NCBI GenBank assembly: GCA_009869945.1
Contig: WIXG01000018.1
Location: forward strand, 388,169 to 452,168
Direction of reading: 5' to 3'
Length of the DNA: 64,000 bases
Origin: Mesaphorura yosii
Taxonomy: Eukaryota; Arthropoda; Collembola; Poduromorpha; Tullbergiidae
Shown in pieces: positions 13,526-26,417 of the stretch. The stretch's first letter is position 1. Each line of letters starts with the position of its first letter. The notes beneath the pieces were generated by a model. The model worked only from the letters and a program-made list of their open reading frames with translations, had not been told where the DNA came from and searched no databases. Position numbers and translations under genes: made by a program.

Positions 13526-16500
13526 TGCGGACGGAGCGAAGTGTTCACCTCAATTCTCAGAAACCATCTGTTGATGTAATGTGATCGGCGACAACATCTA
13601 AAGTGAACCGACAGGCAATCGACAATTGGTAGTTCAGACGCTGCGTTAAAGTCCACTAGCCACTAATGTCTGTCAAATACGATAAACCGCAACTCAATTC
13701 GAACTGGCCAGCTGCGTAGTAGTAAAAAAAATTAGTCCATGCAACAGGTTACTGTCTTCTGTTCTCGTTATTGTTGCTAATGTTTAAGGTCGAATGTAGT
13801 TCACTAGTATGCCTCACGAAGCGAAGAAAAGCCACAGACATAGGCAGGTCGAAATTAAAAATTATTACTTTCTTTGCAGTAATATCGTAAGAGTTTACTA
13901 GAACAAGAATATTGTGGTGTCTGGTCAGGCGACACAATACGTTGCATGCCTTACAGGCTTGTTCGTCGTGCACTACCTGAAAGCTGAAATTTGACGACTT
14001 GCAATTTTGCAGACTTGATCATGATCAAAGTAGTTGCAGGACAAGATGCGATTCTGTGTTGGCATACCGAGACAACGCCACGGCTCAACCCCAACTTACC
14101 TTACAGTGTATAGCACCGGTCACGCAACTTTTTCAGTATAGCCCACCGGTTCTCAATCAGTATGTCAGCCTTGACTCCTGTGCCCCACTCCGCCTTTTGT
14201 GAAGGGATTCTGACAATCAGTCCGATACACGGTTGAGGTATTCAACACAAATCCTTACGCGCGATTCTGCAGATCGCAAATTTTCATTCATCGTTTTACA
14301 AAGTGTAGTTAATTGTTGCGAAATACTTCGTGGCTATTGTAGTACGCCTTGGCAAACTTACACATGTTATGTGGCATGTGGTTTTATTAGTTTACGGCTT
14401 TATTTGACAATTTCTTGCGTAACATTCAGCGTAAACTTCTATAAATATGAGCACGCTTGAATTGTACTTGCCATTCGATTGATTAGAAATTAGTGCTTGC
14501 TTTGAATGACATTTGATAGCGTTTTAATGGCATACATCCACTTCTTATGAAATCTCAATTTACTCGCTTGAAAAAGCAATATTTTGGATTATAAAATTCT
14601 CAGTGATTTGGGGAGAGGAGAAATGCTTCCACCGTTGACAGCGCCACACCATAATTATTCACTCAAATTGCAATTAAATTAGATTACAAACCCACAAGCG
14701 GTGTAAAGCCCACTCTGGTCTGTCCACAAATAAACCAGTTCAGCGTAACCAGCGCCATTCCGTTCGTCAATGGGTTACGAGTAAGGAGTAAGTGGTTCAA
14801 TCATTACTTGAAATTGGCTTGCCTTGCTGGGGTTGTGTCGTATAATTAAAGGTATTATAACACGTATAACTTTTGAAAGGGTGCAAAAAAGTTGACCCGT
14901 ACTGCACCACAAACTCGGTTAAACTTTCTTCGTGCTTTTTGACCGATATGGCGAGACAGCGGCAGTGGCAAACTCTCTGTCTGGATAGATTATTGTCTTC
15001 AGCTACCTCACCATAAATCTGATAACACCTCGCGAAACTGCTTTTCTCTTTAATCGCTGCTGTTTTTCATCGACAGGGGCGTTATAAACACCTGCAAGTT
15101 TAGTTCAATAAAAAGTTTACGAAAGCTTCACACATTTGAATAATTTGAGTTCTGGAGCATTGGCACGAGTTCGAATTAGCAAATTATAATTACAACAGGT
15201 TAAAAACCTTTCCCATAAAAAGTAGTTTAGAAAATTTGGTGGTACAACAGGAAATGTATTTATTTGAAGAAATTCGATATTTTTCGTGACTTATTAGGGA
15301 TTTGGTGACCAGTTTCTTCTGCATTGATAATTTGATTGCAATTATGTCAAATTTATTTGTCAAAGAGCACTCATGCAATGAAATGGCCATTCCTTCATTG
15401 CAGATAAAATGAATGATGAGCACGAATAATTCTTAGAGTTAAGTTTTAAGATGGCACAAGTCAAAGCGCACAATATTTACTTAAGAGGACAGCAGACCAG
15501 CACAGCACTACCTGCAGCTGCCGCGAAACTACTCCTCATGAACTGGCTTTGGTTCATCTTGAGATCGCCTATGCAAACAGGTTTTATCTATCATCTGTGA
15601 TAATAGCTTGTGGACTGAATTCCGTGAATTTGATACTGTTGTTGATCGTGATCCTTACTGGCAATAAAGTTTGTGCTGGAAATTCCTGCATCCTGCCCAA
15701 TGTAGCTAATTTGCTCGGAATTCCTGGAACCCGGCCGACTCCGTCACTCAGTCACAAGTGCGCATGTATGCACGATACGCCCAGGGCCAAAATTAATATT
15801 TTGCAAACATCTCGTTCTCTGTACCATTTGAAAGGATTTCTTTTCTCGAAGGTAGGCAAAAATGAAATGGCACGCAATGCTCATTGCCTAGGCTGGTGCA
15901 TTAATTAACATGCAATTTTTGTGTTTGAAGGTTTACGTGCATTTGGAGGCCGTAATTAAAATTTAAATCCACTAATTCGGGTAATTTCCGCACATATCGT
16001 ACAGCGCCTTTGAGCGACTTGCATGCAAAAATGTTGTGTCTTGTAACGGTCCACAGGACGCGTTCAATAACAATCATTTGAGGGTAATTTGCATTCACGC
16101 AGACGCACGCGCTTGTCTTAAAGTTGACTGAATTTTACGTGCCCATATCCAAGCTGTAAAAGGCTTAGCCGTATCGCCGTGTGTGTTGTTGTACCCATTG
16201 TTCTTCTCGCTCGCGCTGGGATTTACTTCCTCCAGCAGGGAGATAGAATAATGAGCCTATTTTCTTGGTTATGATTATTGCATTTTTGCGTGCAACAATT
16301 TTGAGAACATTAGAATGATAGAAAAGATTCCCATGGGACGACAGTGACTGAACGAAAGGGACATGGACATCCGATATACATGTGCTTTCAAGGTGAAGAG
16401 GAAACGAATCGGTATCAAGGGAGACTAATGTGCGATGTGCATGCTCTGCGTTAACATTTATCGTTATCGCTGTTCTTCGAGAAGCATTAAAAATCCCAAT

Positions 16501-18999
16501 AGAAGTCAAGCCATAAACGATGAGAGGAGACCTTCAATTACGCACCTGCAACTTTTATACAGGCCAAAATACAAATCTGCGGAAAGTGAAACATCTGATT
16601 TCATGCAATCATCAAAGCGTGAATTGAAGTACAATAGAAAAGTAGCAGTAATCTTGCGTAATAAGAAGCTGACGGTTGACATGTCGAATCTGTGGTTAAT
16701 GTCGCTCGAATATTGACGATTTCCTGATGTCGAGTGCCAGCATAAAAAGAACAGACAATTGTCTGCAATTGTGCTGGTTTCGAAGATTATTTGAGAAATA
16801 GAAGTCCTTCTTTCTCATTCAGTTTCTCCAATTTCAAGTTACTAATTTTCAATTTTACGACACACTATTTTTCAATGAAGTCAGTAATGAAACTTTAACT
16901 GATTGAGAACCTGCTGGTCGAGATAAGGACCCGTCGAAAGTGAATTCCAATTAGGAACTTTAACAAATTGAATTTTTAAGGTTTTTTCGGGTGAAAGGTT
17001 AAGGTAAGGTAAGGTGTTTATGATGTGTTTGAACTTGACTTCACTCAATTCACTAATTACCAATATTAGCGAGCATTTCTTAGGAACCGTATAGATTTGA
17101 ATAAAGAGGCGTGTAATTTCAAATACAACCTTCCTCGCTAAGCATAGGCATAATATGGGCTGACGAGTGCAGACTGAAACCATCATGAATGTGAGCAACA
17201 TCAATGCATCCGAAGAATGCCTCCGAAGGAGTGTTGGGATATCATGCCGAATTTGCTGTAATTTAACATGAAAATGCATTATGTGGCTTTAATAAATCGT
17301 TCCAAGAACTAAAATTCATAACATCATGTCCAGCTTTAACCGGTTCGAATGATGCTAATGTGCAAAAAATAAATAAATCACTTCAACCAGGATTCTGTGA
17401 TGATTTTCCCCATGTTTTCGTATCCGAAAGGTGCTGAAATGAAGGAGGGTGAAAAAATTATTGAAAATAATGCTGACATGGAAAAATGTTGAAATGTCAT
17501 CCATTTCGCTCGATGTAAAACTATCCAAGTAAAGATCGAATTTGCGTCATTCAAATGGCGTATTTGTAGCAGTTAGCAATGCCGTTTGCATAACTCTCTT
17601 GATTTCTCAGCGATAGTTCTCTGACCTGATGAATACTTTTTCGTTGCCAATTATGCAATTTTACGACGCTCTGATGAGTCCAGTCGGTGTTCGTGTCACA
17701 CGAATTGTGTCACATTTTGTAATTCAATCAATTCAATCTTCGCGTGCTAGATTCTAGCTAGGTGGTCAATCTTTGCCAACTATGAAGTTATCAACGGACA
17801 ATACAGAACCACCGAAGTTGACGATATACGTCATAATATGATTCGTGTTATCCTTCTTGTGTAACCGACTCTCATATTTTGCATGTCATCTTAATTGAAG
17901 GCAAGATTTTTTTGCGAGATTCCAAATCGCCTTTGGGTGTAAAAGCCCATATGCTCAAAAGCCGTGATGCGTGATGGCGTCAATAATGAGTATTATCGTA
18001 TCGCGACAAGTGCCTGGCACGTGTTGTTTGAAGATGCATTGGAAGTACATGAGGCACGACAGATAGCATCCAGAGATGCTGTTACGTAATCTCCGACAAG
18101 TTATTGCACTAATCGACGTCAGAAACAGTAACAGCATTACAAGCCCATAATTTATTATTACGGTTATTAAAGTTACCCAGATTAGTTGTTGAACTGTGTC
18201 AGTAAAAGGACTGATCTTGACCTGCCTGCACTGTTCATTCGCTCAATGAAAATGCATCATTCTGCAAAAATGCCTCAAACTTTGCGAACAGTAATGCGAA
18301 TTGCATTAGTTTTATTCCTGTGCAGCATGCATAAACTAAAACGGGCCTTGCCTATTTTATACTGTAACGTGTTCGTTATCTTCTGACAAGTTCACAGTTG
18401 CAAATTCATTAGCATGAACAAGCCATTCAAACTCAAAATCCTTTCAGTTTCGTTGCCATTCGCGAATCTCTGGTGCGCCAGACTTAACATGTCGTAAGGT
18501 TACTCAAGCCCAAAATAATCGCGCAAGAATGAGTACAAACAAAGCTCATTAATACGTGAAAAGACTAGATCATGATCTAATCGGCATGTTGCGTGCAATG
18601 CCTTCCTTCCATAAAATTTAGCGTGAAATCCCTTACGTTTACAATAGTTATTAAGCTCCTTGCTTGGTTTAGTTGTCTTCATCGCACGGTCTTGAAGCTA
18701 TTATTACGTTGCAATCAATTATGCGGCTTGAGGCAGCCTTTCAGCCATGGTTTAAGGTACATTAGCATTGTTACGCCGTGCTCCTAATGCGAAGTGCAAA
18801 TTCTCACGAAAGACAAGCGGAAAAAACGCAGCAAAACACCTTGTCCATGTTCAGTCCAGCGAAAAGTGAGTAGAGACCAACGACTGAACCAGTCCGTGCT
18901 TTGCGATTCCAGCCTCCACTTGCGCTGGTGCTCTGCTGGCGCACACAACAAAGCACACAGACTATTCTAATTACCGTGACCTACGTAATCAAACTCACA
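13526..18999. other. Gene-poor 5.5 kb between divergent CFAS-like and MOXD1-like genes
   Basis: No frame here carries a recognisable domain. The longest (15549-15908 plus, 16881-17279 minus) have no coding texture. The region contains a short GTAAG tandem near 17003-17020 and otherwise unique AT-rich DNA. It should hold both promoters and possibly distal enhancers. I see no transposon ends, tRNA boxes or inverted repeats. Confidence 0.4.
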
Positions 19000-21681
19000 A
19001 TGAAGAAGTTAAAGCTAGAATCTCTTTTCGTGAGTTGGAACAGTGTGTTAGGACTAGTTTTAATCTTAAGCAGTGATTTTGTACAATTTAGTAATGCATC
19101 TCACAGCGAAGGTGGCATATTGAGGCAGACAGAGATTCTCGACTCCAATAACGATAATGGAATGGTCGTGACTTGGGAGTACAATGTGCCCCAAAAAAAA
19201 ATTACGTTTGATCTCAAAACGAAAACTAAAGGATTCGTCGGGTTTGGCCTGTCGATGGCCGGTGGGATGTTGGACGCGGACATTGTCATTGGCGGAGTTT
19301 ATCCAGATGGCACGCCATATTTCGCAGTATGTACATTTTGATCTTGTCCATTGAAGGTATCCTAAATTCATAAAATGCCTGGCCGCAGGACTATCACGGT
19401 GTCGGAAACACGGCACCAGTGCTGGATGAGAAACAAAACTGGAAGCTCCTGAGTGCTAGTGAGGATGAAACGTATACATATCTCAAGTTCACTAGGACGT
19501 TAGCTACGTGTGATCCTGAGGATGTTGCAATAACGGTAGCGAAAACACGACTTTGTTATGATGCTGTGAATTCTAACGAGTGTGTGGTTCTCACAGAATG
19601 ACACTGTCAACATAATCTGGGCACACGGACCGAAGGATGGCCTGCATTATCATTTAGAGCAAAGAGGCACGCTTGCTGTAAATTTGCTGGATCCGCCGTA
19701 CCCGAATGTCGACGTAAACGAGTTTAAAACTTGGGACTTGACGGTGGACATGGCCATGCCAAATAGGTCATTTGCGTATTGGTGCACAATTCATAAGGCA
19801 CCCAAGTTCGATGGCAAGAATCACGTCGTCGGCGTAAGTCGTGATTTTTAAAAAAAATTCGGCAGCGCTCAATTGGTCCAGAGTTAATGAGTGTGGAACT
19901 TGATTGCAGTTTCGACCAGCCTTGTTTGGTCCGAAGGCAATTCAGCACACACACCATTTTGTGCTGTACAAGTGCAGTGCGCCCCCAGGAGGAGAGGGGC
20001 ATGAGTACGAGATATTCGATCGATTCGCTGATAAGCCTGGAGACGATTGTTATCTTCCAGAAGCAATGAAGAAGCGTCCGACTCAACTGTGCGCAACGAC
20101 GCTGTATGTTTGGGGAGCAGGGGGGAAGGTGAGACGAATACGCTAACGTCAGTTGAGAGCAAGAGTCATTAATTCTCTCGTTGCATTGTTATCAACGCAG
20201 ACTTTGCTTCTACCTGAACATGTTGGATACCCAGTCGGAAACGACAAGAACGAATATTTCATGCTGGAAATTCATTACGATAACCCCAATCAGTTGTCAG
20301 GAGTTCAGTTCAAGACAGGAGTAGAAGTTTATTACACACCAAAATTGAGGTAAGTTGATTAGCAAAAAGTAGCTGTTATTGAGTTCATTTGCCCTTCACA
20401 ATCAGACATTCCATAATTTTCATTTTCAGGCAATACGATGCCGCGATGATGACGATTGGACACGTCACAATGGCTAGTTTACTTATTCCTCCAGAATCGA
20501 AGAATTTCATGGTCACTGGACACTGCAGTGATGACTGTACAAGCAAATACTTTCCAAAAGACGGAATTACCATCTTCAATGTGCTTCTTCATACACACTT
20601 AGCAGGTAAAATTACTCCATTTGTGTTTCTTTGCAATGTCTCGATGAATGAAGTTTTATCTCGGGCTGCGCTGTTGCAGGAAGAAAAATGAAACTGCGTC
20701 ACTTCCGGAACGACACAGAATTGCCGTGGATTGCGAACGACGATCATTACCACTTCGATTACCAAAAGAACCGTCCTCTAGCTGAGGAACGAAAGGTTGT
20801 ACCCGGGGATCACCTCACATTCGGTATGAAGGAGTTGATCGTAATTAAAGGCTTCAGTCAGTCAACGCATTACTTGCATTGCTATTGCAGAATGCACGTA
20901 CGACACAATGGACAGGAAAATTGTGACAACAGGCGGTTACAGCACGACGGACGAAATGTGCGAAACTTTCGTGTGGTACTATCCCGCATTTCCAATGAAG
21001 AGCTGCGCCAGCGCCATCATCGTTGAAAATTTGTTCCGTAAACTCGGAATTCAGCGAGTAGAATGGTGAGTGACTGATAGTAATGTCATTCAAAAGATCA
21101 CAACAATTGCCTCACTCACGTATGACGACTCTCACAGGGCCGAAGGCATAGAACAGATTGCCAATCCTGTAATCTCAGCTCCTGCAATTATGGCAAACAA
21201 GACTTACAGGGAAGTAATGAATACAATGATAAATTGGACTCCGACCAGAAAGGCAGACATACAAAGAATGCTGCGACATGCCGATCAACTCAGCCTTTGT
21301 AGTCGAGACGACACGCCACCGTCACAACCACCGCCTGCGAGTAGGGACAAGCAACACCATGCGCCCGATTCCGCTTCCGCTTCAGGTTCAAGAACCACCA
21401 CCCCGTTGCCCGTCGAACCAATGGTGGAAAGGCGGCCACCACCCCAGCATGCCAGGAATATTCCAGAACCTGAAGAGCCGCCGTTGACAAATGTTCCACT
21501 CGTTCCGAATCCGTACAAACCTCCTTCGATGTGCATACGGTCCATGGATGATGACATTGACAACGAGATATCACCACTAACCGCATATCTACGAAGTAAA
21601 GGAGGAAAGACGAGCGCGGGGCTTTTAGCACAAGTATTAATGAGTTCGACAATATTCGCCTTTGTATTTGTGATTGCGTAA
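19000..21681 (+). CDS. MOXD1: DBH-like copper monooxygenase, MOXD1 family (9 exons, 705 aa)
   Basis: Exons: 19000-19326, 19389-19535, 19597-19833, 19910-20128, 20201-20349, 20430-20605, 20680-20823, 20891-21065 and 21138-21681. This is an ascorbate- and copper-dependent monooxygenase of the secretory pathway. Residues 1-35 hold a hydrophobic signal region. A DOMON domain follows (residues about 45-160; FVGFGLSMAGGMLDADIVIGG). Two copper-binding domains come next, with all expected ligands: the His pair in IQHTHHFVLYKC, the third in LEIHYDN, His-X-His in LLHTHLAG, and the methionine in DEMCETF. An active enzyme is therefore predicted. The last exon adds a proline-rich linker and a hydrophobic C-terminus (LLAQVLMSSTIFAFVFVIA), suggesting a GPI or tail anchor. 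The natural substrate of MOXD1 is not established; it is distinct from dopamine beta-hydroxylase. The poly(A) signal is at 21770. Confidence 0.9.
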
Positions 21682-22301
21682 ACGTGAAGTAACTTTAAAG
21701 CGTGTTTCGTATTGAAGTTGAAGGCATTTCCATCCTTCGTCGTTACCTGATTTAGTTTTAAAGCTTCGCAATAAAGCGGAGTGAGTGGGTTATGGTGAAA
21801 ACGTGTGCGTTCCACACGGCGTGGTGTTCCGGTCAACTTTTTATTTTTCACTAGCTTTAACAGAAGCACCACCTACAAATAGTGACCAATCGGGCTGAAC
21901 CAATAACAAAGTTAGTAAACTATCCGCTTACGATGTCACTACACCTTAAAGAACTAGCGAAATCAGGCGTTTGAAAATTAACAGTTCCGACGAAATACAA
22001 ACTTTCTGGTGTGCTGAAGAAAAGTCAAAATTAAAATGTGGAACTTTGAGCAGGTCCAATCTTATTTTTCGTTTCGAAATACAGATTCAAGAGTCAATTC
22101 CAGTCTTGGAGAACATATTAGAAGATACACCCTGTTTCCTTATGCTACTAAGACTTATTACATACATTATACACACATTTACATCACGTATTTACCAACG
22201 ATTTTCAAACACCAAAAAGGAATCGAGGATATCCATATTTACTTTTTTTAATGTTCACACCTTAGCTTAAATTCTTCAATGTTCTTAACTTTCAATGGAG
22301 G
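21682..22301. other. Convergent 3' region between MOXD1-like and PUDP-like genes
   Basis: AATAAA at 21770-21775 ends the MOXD1-like transcript. The remaining 500 bp is AT-rich, with short frames that look non-coding, and should include the PUDP-like 3' UTR. Confidence 0.4.
21770..21775 (+). terminator. Poly(A) signal of MOXD1-like gene
   Basis: AATAAA 89 bp after the stop codon. Confidence 0.6.
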
Positions 22302-23159
22302 TTAAAATGGCGGCAGCCCAAACAACTCTGGATTGAAGTCTTCGAGTGACTTGATTATGAATGAATGCTTGTAAGTGTCCGTCCCATTTGTGGCTTTTTC
22401 CACGACTCCTTCCTCTGGCACCCAACAAACTTGCATTCCAGCAGCCAAAGCCGACCGAACTCCGTTCGGGGAATCTTCAAACACAAGAACCTTAATAGTA
22501 ATAATACCAGTTAGAACATAATCTTCCTGAACTCCCACAGGGATCTTAGATTCTTACGTTCTCCATGGCCTTCGGTTGAATCTTGAAACGCTTGGCGGCG
22601 ACAAGAAATGTGTCAGGATGTGGTTTTCCGAACTTGACCTCAGGATCGTCAGAGGCCAGGAGTTTGTGTTCCAGTAAGTCCAAGACCTCTTCCTTTCCTT
22701 GAGTTTTCACCTCAAATGAGAACCTTTTGCTTGACGTCGCGATGGCCTGTGGTATCTTGTGAGAATGTAAGTGCTTTATGAGCCTAACAGCGCCTGGAAG
22801 GAATTCTACATTTCTAAAAGCTTCAACAAGATTGTCTAAGTCTTGAAGATACTGGTCCACGGTGATAGGAAGGTTGCATTCTTCGATAACTGCAGCTGCA
22901 CTTTCCCTGGAAGTACGACCCATTGCCTTCATCTTCGCCTCAAAGGTGTATCGTCGTCCATACTTTTGACACAGCTGATCGATGCCTTTAAAATACAGGG
23001 GTTCCGTGTCTGAAACCCCAGAATAGTTTAATTATTACCTTCTTACCATCAACACGCAATTGAATCGCCATTGCAATTATAACACTTGCGCTTACTCAGG
23101 AGCAGCCCATCCATGTCATAAATGATGTGGGTGACAGGACGAAATTGAGGCACAACCAT
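22302..23159 (-). CDS. PUDP: HAD phosphatase, pseudouridine-5'-phosphatase (HDHD1) type (3 exons, 234 aa)
   Basis: Exons on the minus strand: 23159-23096, 23009-22558 and 22490-22302. PUDP removes phosphate from pseudouridine 5'-monophosphate in RNA breakdown. All four HAD motifs are visible: the nucleophile aspartates in YDMDGLLL, the motif II Ser/Thr in IATSSKR, the motif III lysine in KFGKPHPD and the acidic VFEDSPNGV. The helical cap lies between motifs I and II, and the length is normal for the family. The codon after DGLLL is asparagine where DT is common (LLLNTEPLY). The same frame continues upstream to another ATG at 23252, adding 31 residues rich in Arg, Lys, Ser and Leu with no acidic residue. 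That resembles a mitochondrial presequence, so the longer start is a real alternative. Substrate choice among HDHD1 relatives is inferred from family only. Confidence 0.85.
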
Positions 23160-23930
23160 TATGAATCTGAATCCAGGATTAAGGCACTTGGACAAAACTC
23201 GGGAAAGGGAGTTCGGACGCAAGATTCTCAGCTTCCAAATCTTCCTGGACAAATTCCTGGTATCAATTGTTAAAATTATGTAATTGACAGGTGATGTTTC
23301 AGAAATATCAAATTATTCTTACGTAGTAAGTTACTTATGGTCAAGGTTGAGTTCAGACGTCTCGGAACGTAGACGGTTACGTAATATTGGAGGAAAGTCT
23401 CGGTCTTGTCTGCCTCACTGTGAAGAGTAGGGACAGGCTGGCTGGAACTGGAACTCCGGAAAAATACTGCTCTGCTGGGCTTTTGGCTGGGTTTGATTTC
23501 GGTGCCACGAGGACGATAAAGTCAATGCCATGTGTTGTGTTACACATCACGTTGTAACTTTGTTCTGTGAGTACGTGTACATATGAAACGTGTTTTCCAG
23601 TCTTCTTGACAAGCATTGCAATTTTGCAATCGTAGCTGGAGTTTGTCCTGGCATTACTCGAATGCGCAACTGCGGATTCTGTGCATTGAAATTGTAATAA
23701 TTTATTTCTTTAAATAAACTTTCAGATTCGTTATAACCTTTACACAAAAAAACATGCCTGGATATATTCAGTTAATAGTTAAGAAGAATACCTATGATCG
23801 CGATGTCTGAAAGACTAAAAATCATAATGCCAATTAATTAGCTAATCATAACCATCAATATCAACAAGGCCTTGTAATAATAAAGTACACATTCGATGCC
23901 TGATTTTATAAGTTCGAATGCTAATCTCCC
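23160..23930. other. Gap between PUDP-like 5' end and ALG8 3' end
   Basis: This contains the possible presequence extension to 23252 and the promoter of the PUDP-like gene. It also holds the ALG8 3' UTR, with a minus-strand AATAAA corresponding to plus-strand TTTATT near 23700. A minus-strand frame around 23377-23700 is open for about 100 codons but has no match I recognise and no supporting splice structure. Confidence 0.35.
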
Positions 23931-26157
23931 TCACTGATGTTTACTTTTTCGACTCGCACTTCGACTCCGCAAATTTCTGCCTTTCTTCTGTTCAACAACA
24001 TTGGAACTAGTTGAAGGCTCCTTTGTGCTTTTAACTATTTTATCCACTGAAGAAACGTAACTCCAGTATAACTGAACATAAGTGTAAAATATTCCAATGA
24101 AACAGTAATTTGAAATACATAAAAGAGGAAGAAAGGGCAGTCTTGACAGAAATACTGGTCCAAGATTCTCAAAGAAGTACAAGGGAATAAATCCGAGCGT
24201 GTAAATTATCTCAAGCCAATGCACCGATACTGGGGGCAGCACAATTAAGGCAGCGCTCACGTGCAGCATACAAATTAACACTTTGTGAAGCATTTCAAAC
24301 GGAGTAAACAAAAGAGGAAACAATGAAAAGGTTCCGGGAATTAATGTGAGGAGGAAGAGTTTGGGCTTCAATGCTGCGATTAGGGCGAATGGGATTATAA
24401 CGTTGAGGATGGCCTTTTCGTGAACATGATATCCAAACATAAATGATGTCCATGCAGTTAAAATCACGGCACTGATGAAGTTTAGGTCAGACGGCGATTT
24501 CCAGAGCTTCCACAAAATGGGCAGAAGAATGACAGCGGTCAGTGCGAAAGTATGAACAGGTTGAACAGAAGGCAACACTGCTAAGGGAGAGTCCCCAACA
24601 AGACCGCTTGTGATGTTACTTTTCCCACTGTGACCATTTACTAGTTACAACAGAAACACATTTAAATTTCGAACTATGACGCTGGTGAATTCAGTGCTTA
24701 CCAAAATTTAATACCAAGTCCATTGAGTTGTATACAGCCCAAATATTAGGAGCCCAGTAGGCGTGAGATAGACCGCGTTTGAAAGGGAACATGTTTCTCA
24801 ACAACTAAGGACGAAAATTATTATCACACAAATTCAATCTAAGAAAGAATCTGAAAAGTAAAAAAGGAAAACCCTGCTTACTTGTGGGATATGTTGATAA
24901 AACGGGCCGAAGGAAACTGCGAAGATAACTGCAGTAATAGCCGCAAGTACGACGAAGTTACGCACGCTGTTCAGAACAGAAGATTTGCCAGTTCTTCCGA
25001 AGCACACTCTTGCCAGGTAGAAAACCCCATAAGCTGGTGCGATGTACAGGAAAATATGCTTGAAATTCAGGAGCACAATAAACAATCCAGCTCCTTGATA
25101 ATATTTTTCCTAGATATAAAAGAAACAATCAACGTAATGATACGTTCAACAGTTATATGGATAGACGGAGTAACGTCAAGCCTATAAGTTTACCTGCAAA
25201 ACTTTGCCGATTGATAACAAAAGCAAGCCGAACAAGTAGCCATTGTACTGAAAATGAATATGATCCACAATGAAAAGGCCACCATTTGTAAAAATTAATG
25301 TAAACAGTGATATTTGTGCGTTTGAACGATAAATCCCCTTTGGAAGTAGCTTCTGGATACCAAACGAGCACCTGTAAACGAAAGTTAGTCCATGAAATAA
25401 GCGATGCAACGAGTGTGACACTAATTTGTAAACGTTAACGACTTACTCCAATACACCGTAAGCAAGAACGAGATCCAGGACGACCACTGATATCTTCTGA
25501 AAGAGTATGGTTTCAACGGAGGCATAATTGAGATTCGAAACTCGTAACATTCCCGGATCAATGAATTGAGCAATCTGGCTTAAACCCCATTCCAGATACG
25601 CGAAGAAGGGCTAATAAAAAAGATGACGAAAATAACGATAAAGAAAAACCATGAAGTCAGTAAAGCTAGGCTTCGGCCGTCTATATCCGCCTTATGGGCT
25701 TCAGTTTTCATTGATAATTAGTTTTGCAGCCAGAATCGTTACCGGATAATCTAATGTCCATTCAGATGTCTGTTCGTAGTACCACTTAGACAGCGGCAGG
25801 GAGTGCGTAATCGCCAGCCAATTCCGGTGAACTTCAAAATCCGTGGACCGACTAAATGAAAAGGAATTCCTCAATATCATTGTCATACGAGATAAGCAAT
25901 ACACTTGCCAATTTCTGTCACCGAAACCGAAACCAAGACTTTTTAGGGTGGATGGGTAAGAGAAGTATAACTATCTTAGTGATTATAAGTAGTAATAGTA
26001 GTTAATTGCTATGGGATGGGCATAGGGCGCAGTAAGAAAATGGAAGGCGTGATAGGACAACTTACTAGCTTTTGATGAACAGCAGTTTTAACAGTGATAC
26101 AATGGCGACGGCTGTCCAGTAGGAGAACTTGCTTTCCATGATATCTTTCGTTGCCAT
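23931..26157 (-). CDS. ALG8: ALG8, dolichyl-P-Glc:Glc1Man9GlcNAc2-PP-dolichol alpha-1,3-glucosyltransferase
   Basis: A multi-pass ER membrane glycosyltransferase that adds the second glucose to the lipid-linked oligosaccharide for N-glycosylation. The first exon is 26157-26066 ([20 protein letters not shown], a membrane helix). It joins at 25851 to [20 protein letters not shown] and [13 protein letters not shown], the luminal loop diagnostic for ALG8 with its catalytic-type acidic residue. Later exons between 25620 and 24834 encode [21 protein letters not shown] and [13 protein letters not shown]. The last exon (24599-23931) has [17 protein letters not shown], the conserved [11 protein letters not shown] and further hydrophobic helices. 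It ends in a lysine/arginine-rich tail consistent with ER retention. Intron positions are approximate apart from the first. The gene is head to head with LRGUK, 260 bp apart. Confidence 0.9.
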
Positions 26158-26417
26158 TTTAGTTCCAGACCGTTTTGTTCGGACCAATGAAACTCCTGCA
26201 GTTGACCACGCTCAAGCCAAGATCACAGATACTCGCAGATTTAGCTAGCCGAATCGAAAGCTCAAAAGTGCTGCATCAAGAAACGAGCATCTCGTAACTC
26301 ATAAAAAAAATCAAAACAAGCTATCCAGCTGGAGCACACGGTTGCAAAGGTTTGCCGCCTAAAAACTCTTGCACTCTACATATACGAGACTGTTCACATA
26401 ACTTTCTCATTTCTCAG
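26158..26417. promoter_or_regulatory. Compact bidirectional promoter between ALG8 and LRGUK-like genes
   Basis: Only 260 bp separate the two start codons. A short plus-strand frame begins with ATG at 26187 and reaches a possible donor CTC|GTAACT at 26293. Joining it to the acceptor at 26417 puts it out of frame with the LRGUK start, so it would be an upstream ORF or untranslated leader, not coding sequence for LRGUK. Confidence 0.5.

Noticed and set aside
15549-15908. 119-codon frame with a hydrophobic segment
   Set aside because: It is an isolated frame with no homology I recognise, in a gap with equally long random frames on both strands.
17660-17710. Hammerhead-ribozyme-like CTGATGAGTCC
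   Set aside because: The matching GAAAC strand and stem pairing are missing nearby, so only the short core box is present by chance.
23377-23747. Minus-strand frames between PUDP and ALG8
   Set aside because: Overlapping frames are open for 60-110 codons, but none resembles a known protein and no splice sites support them.
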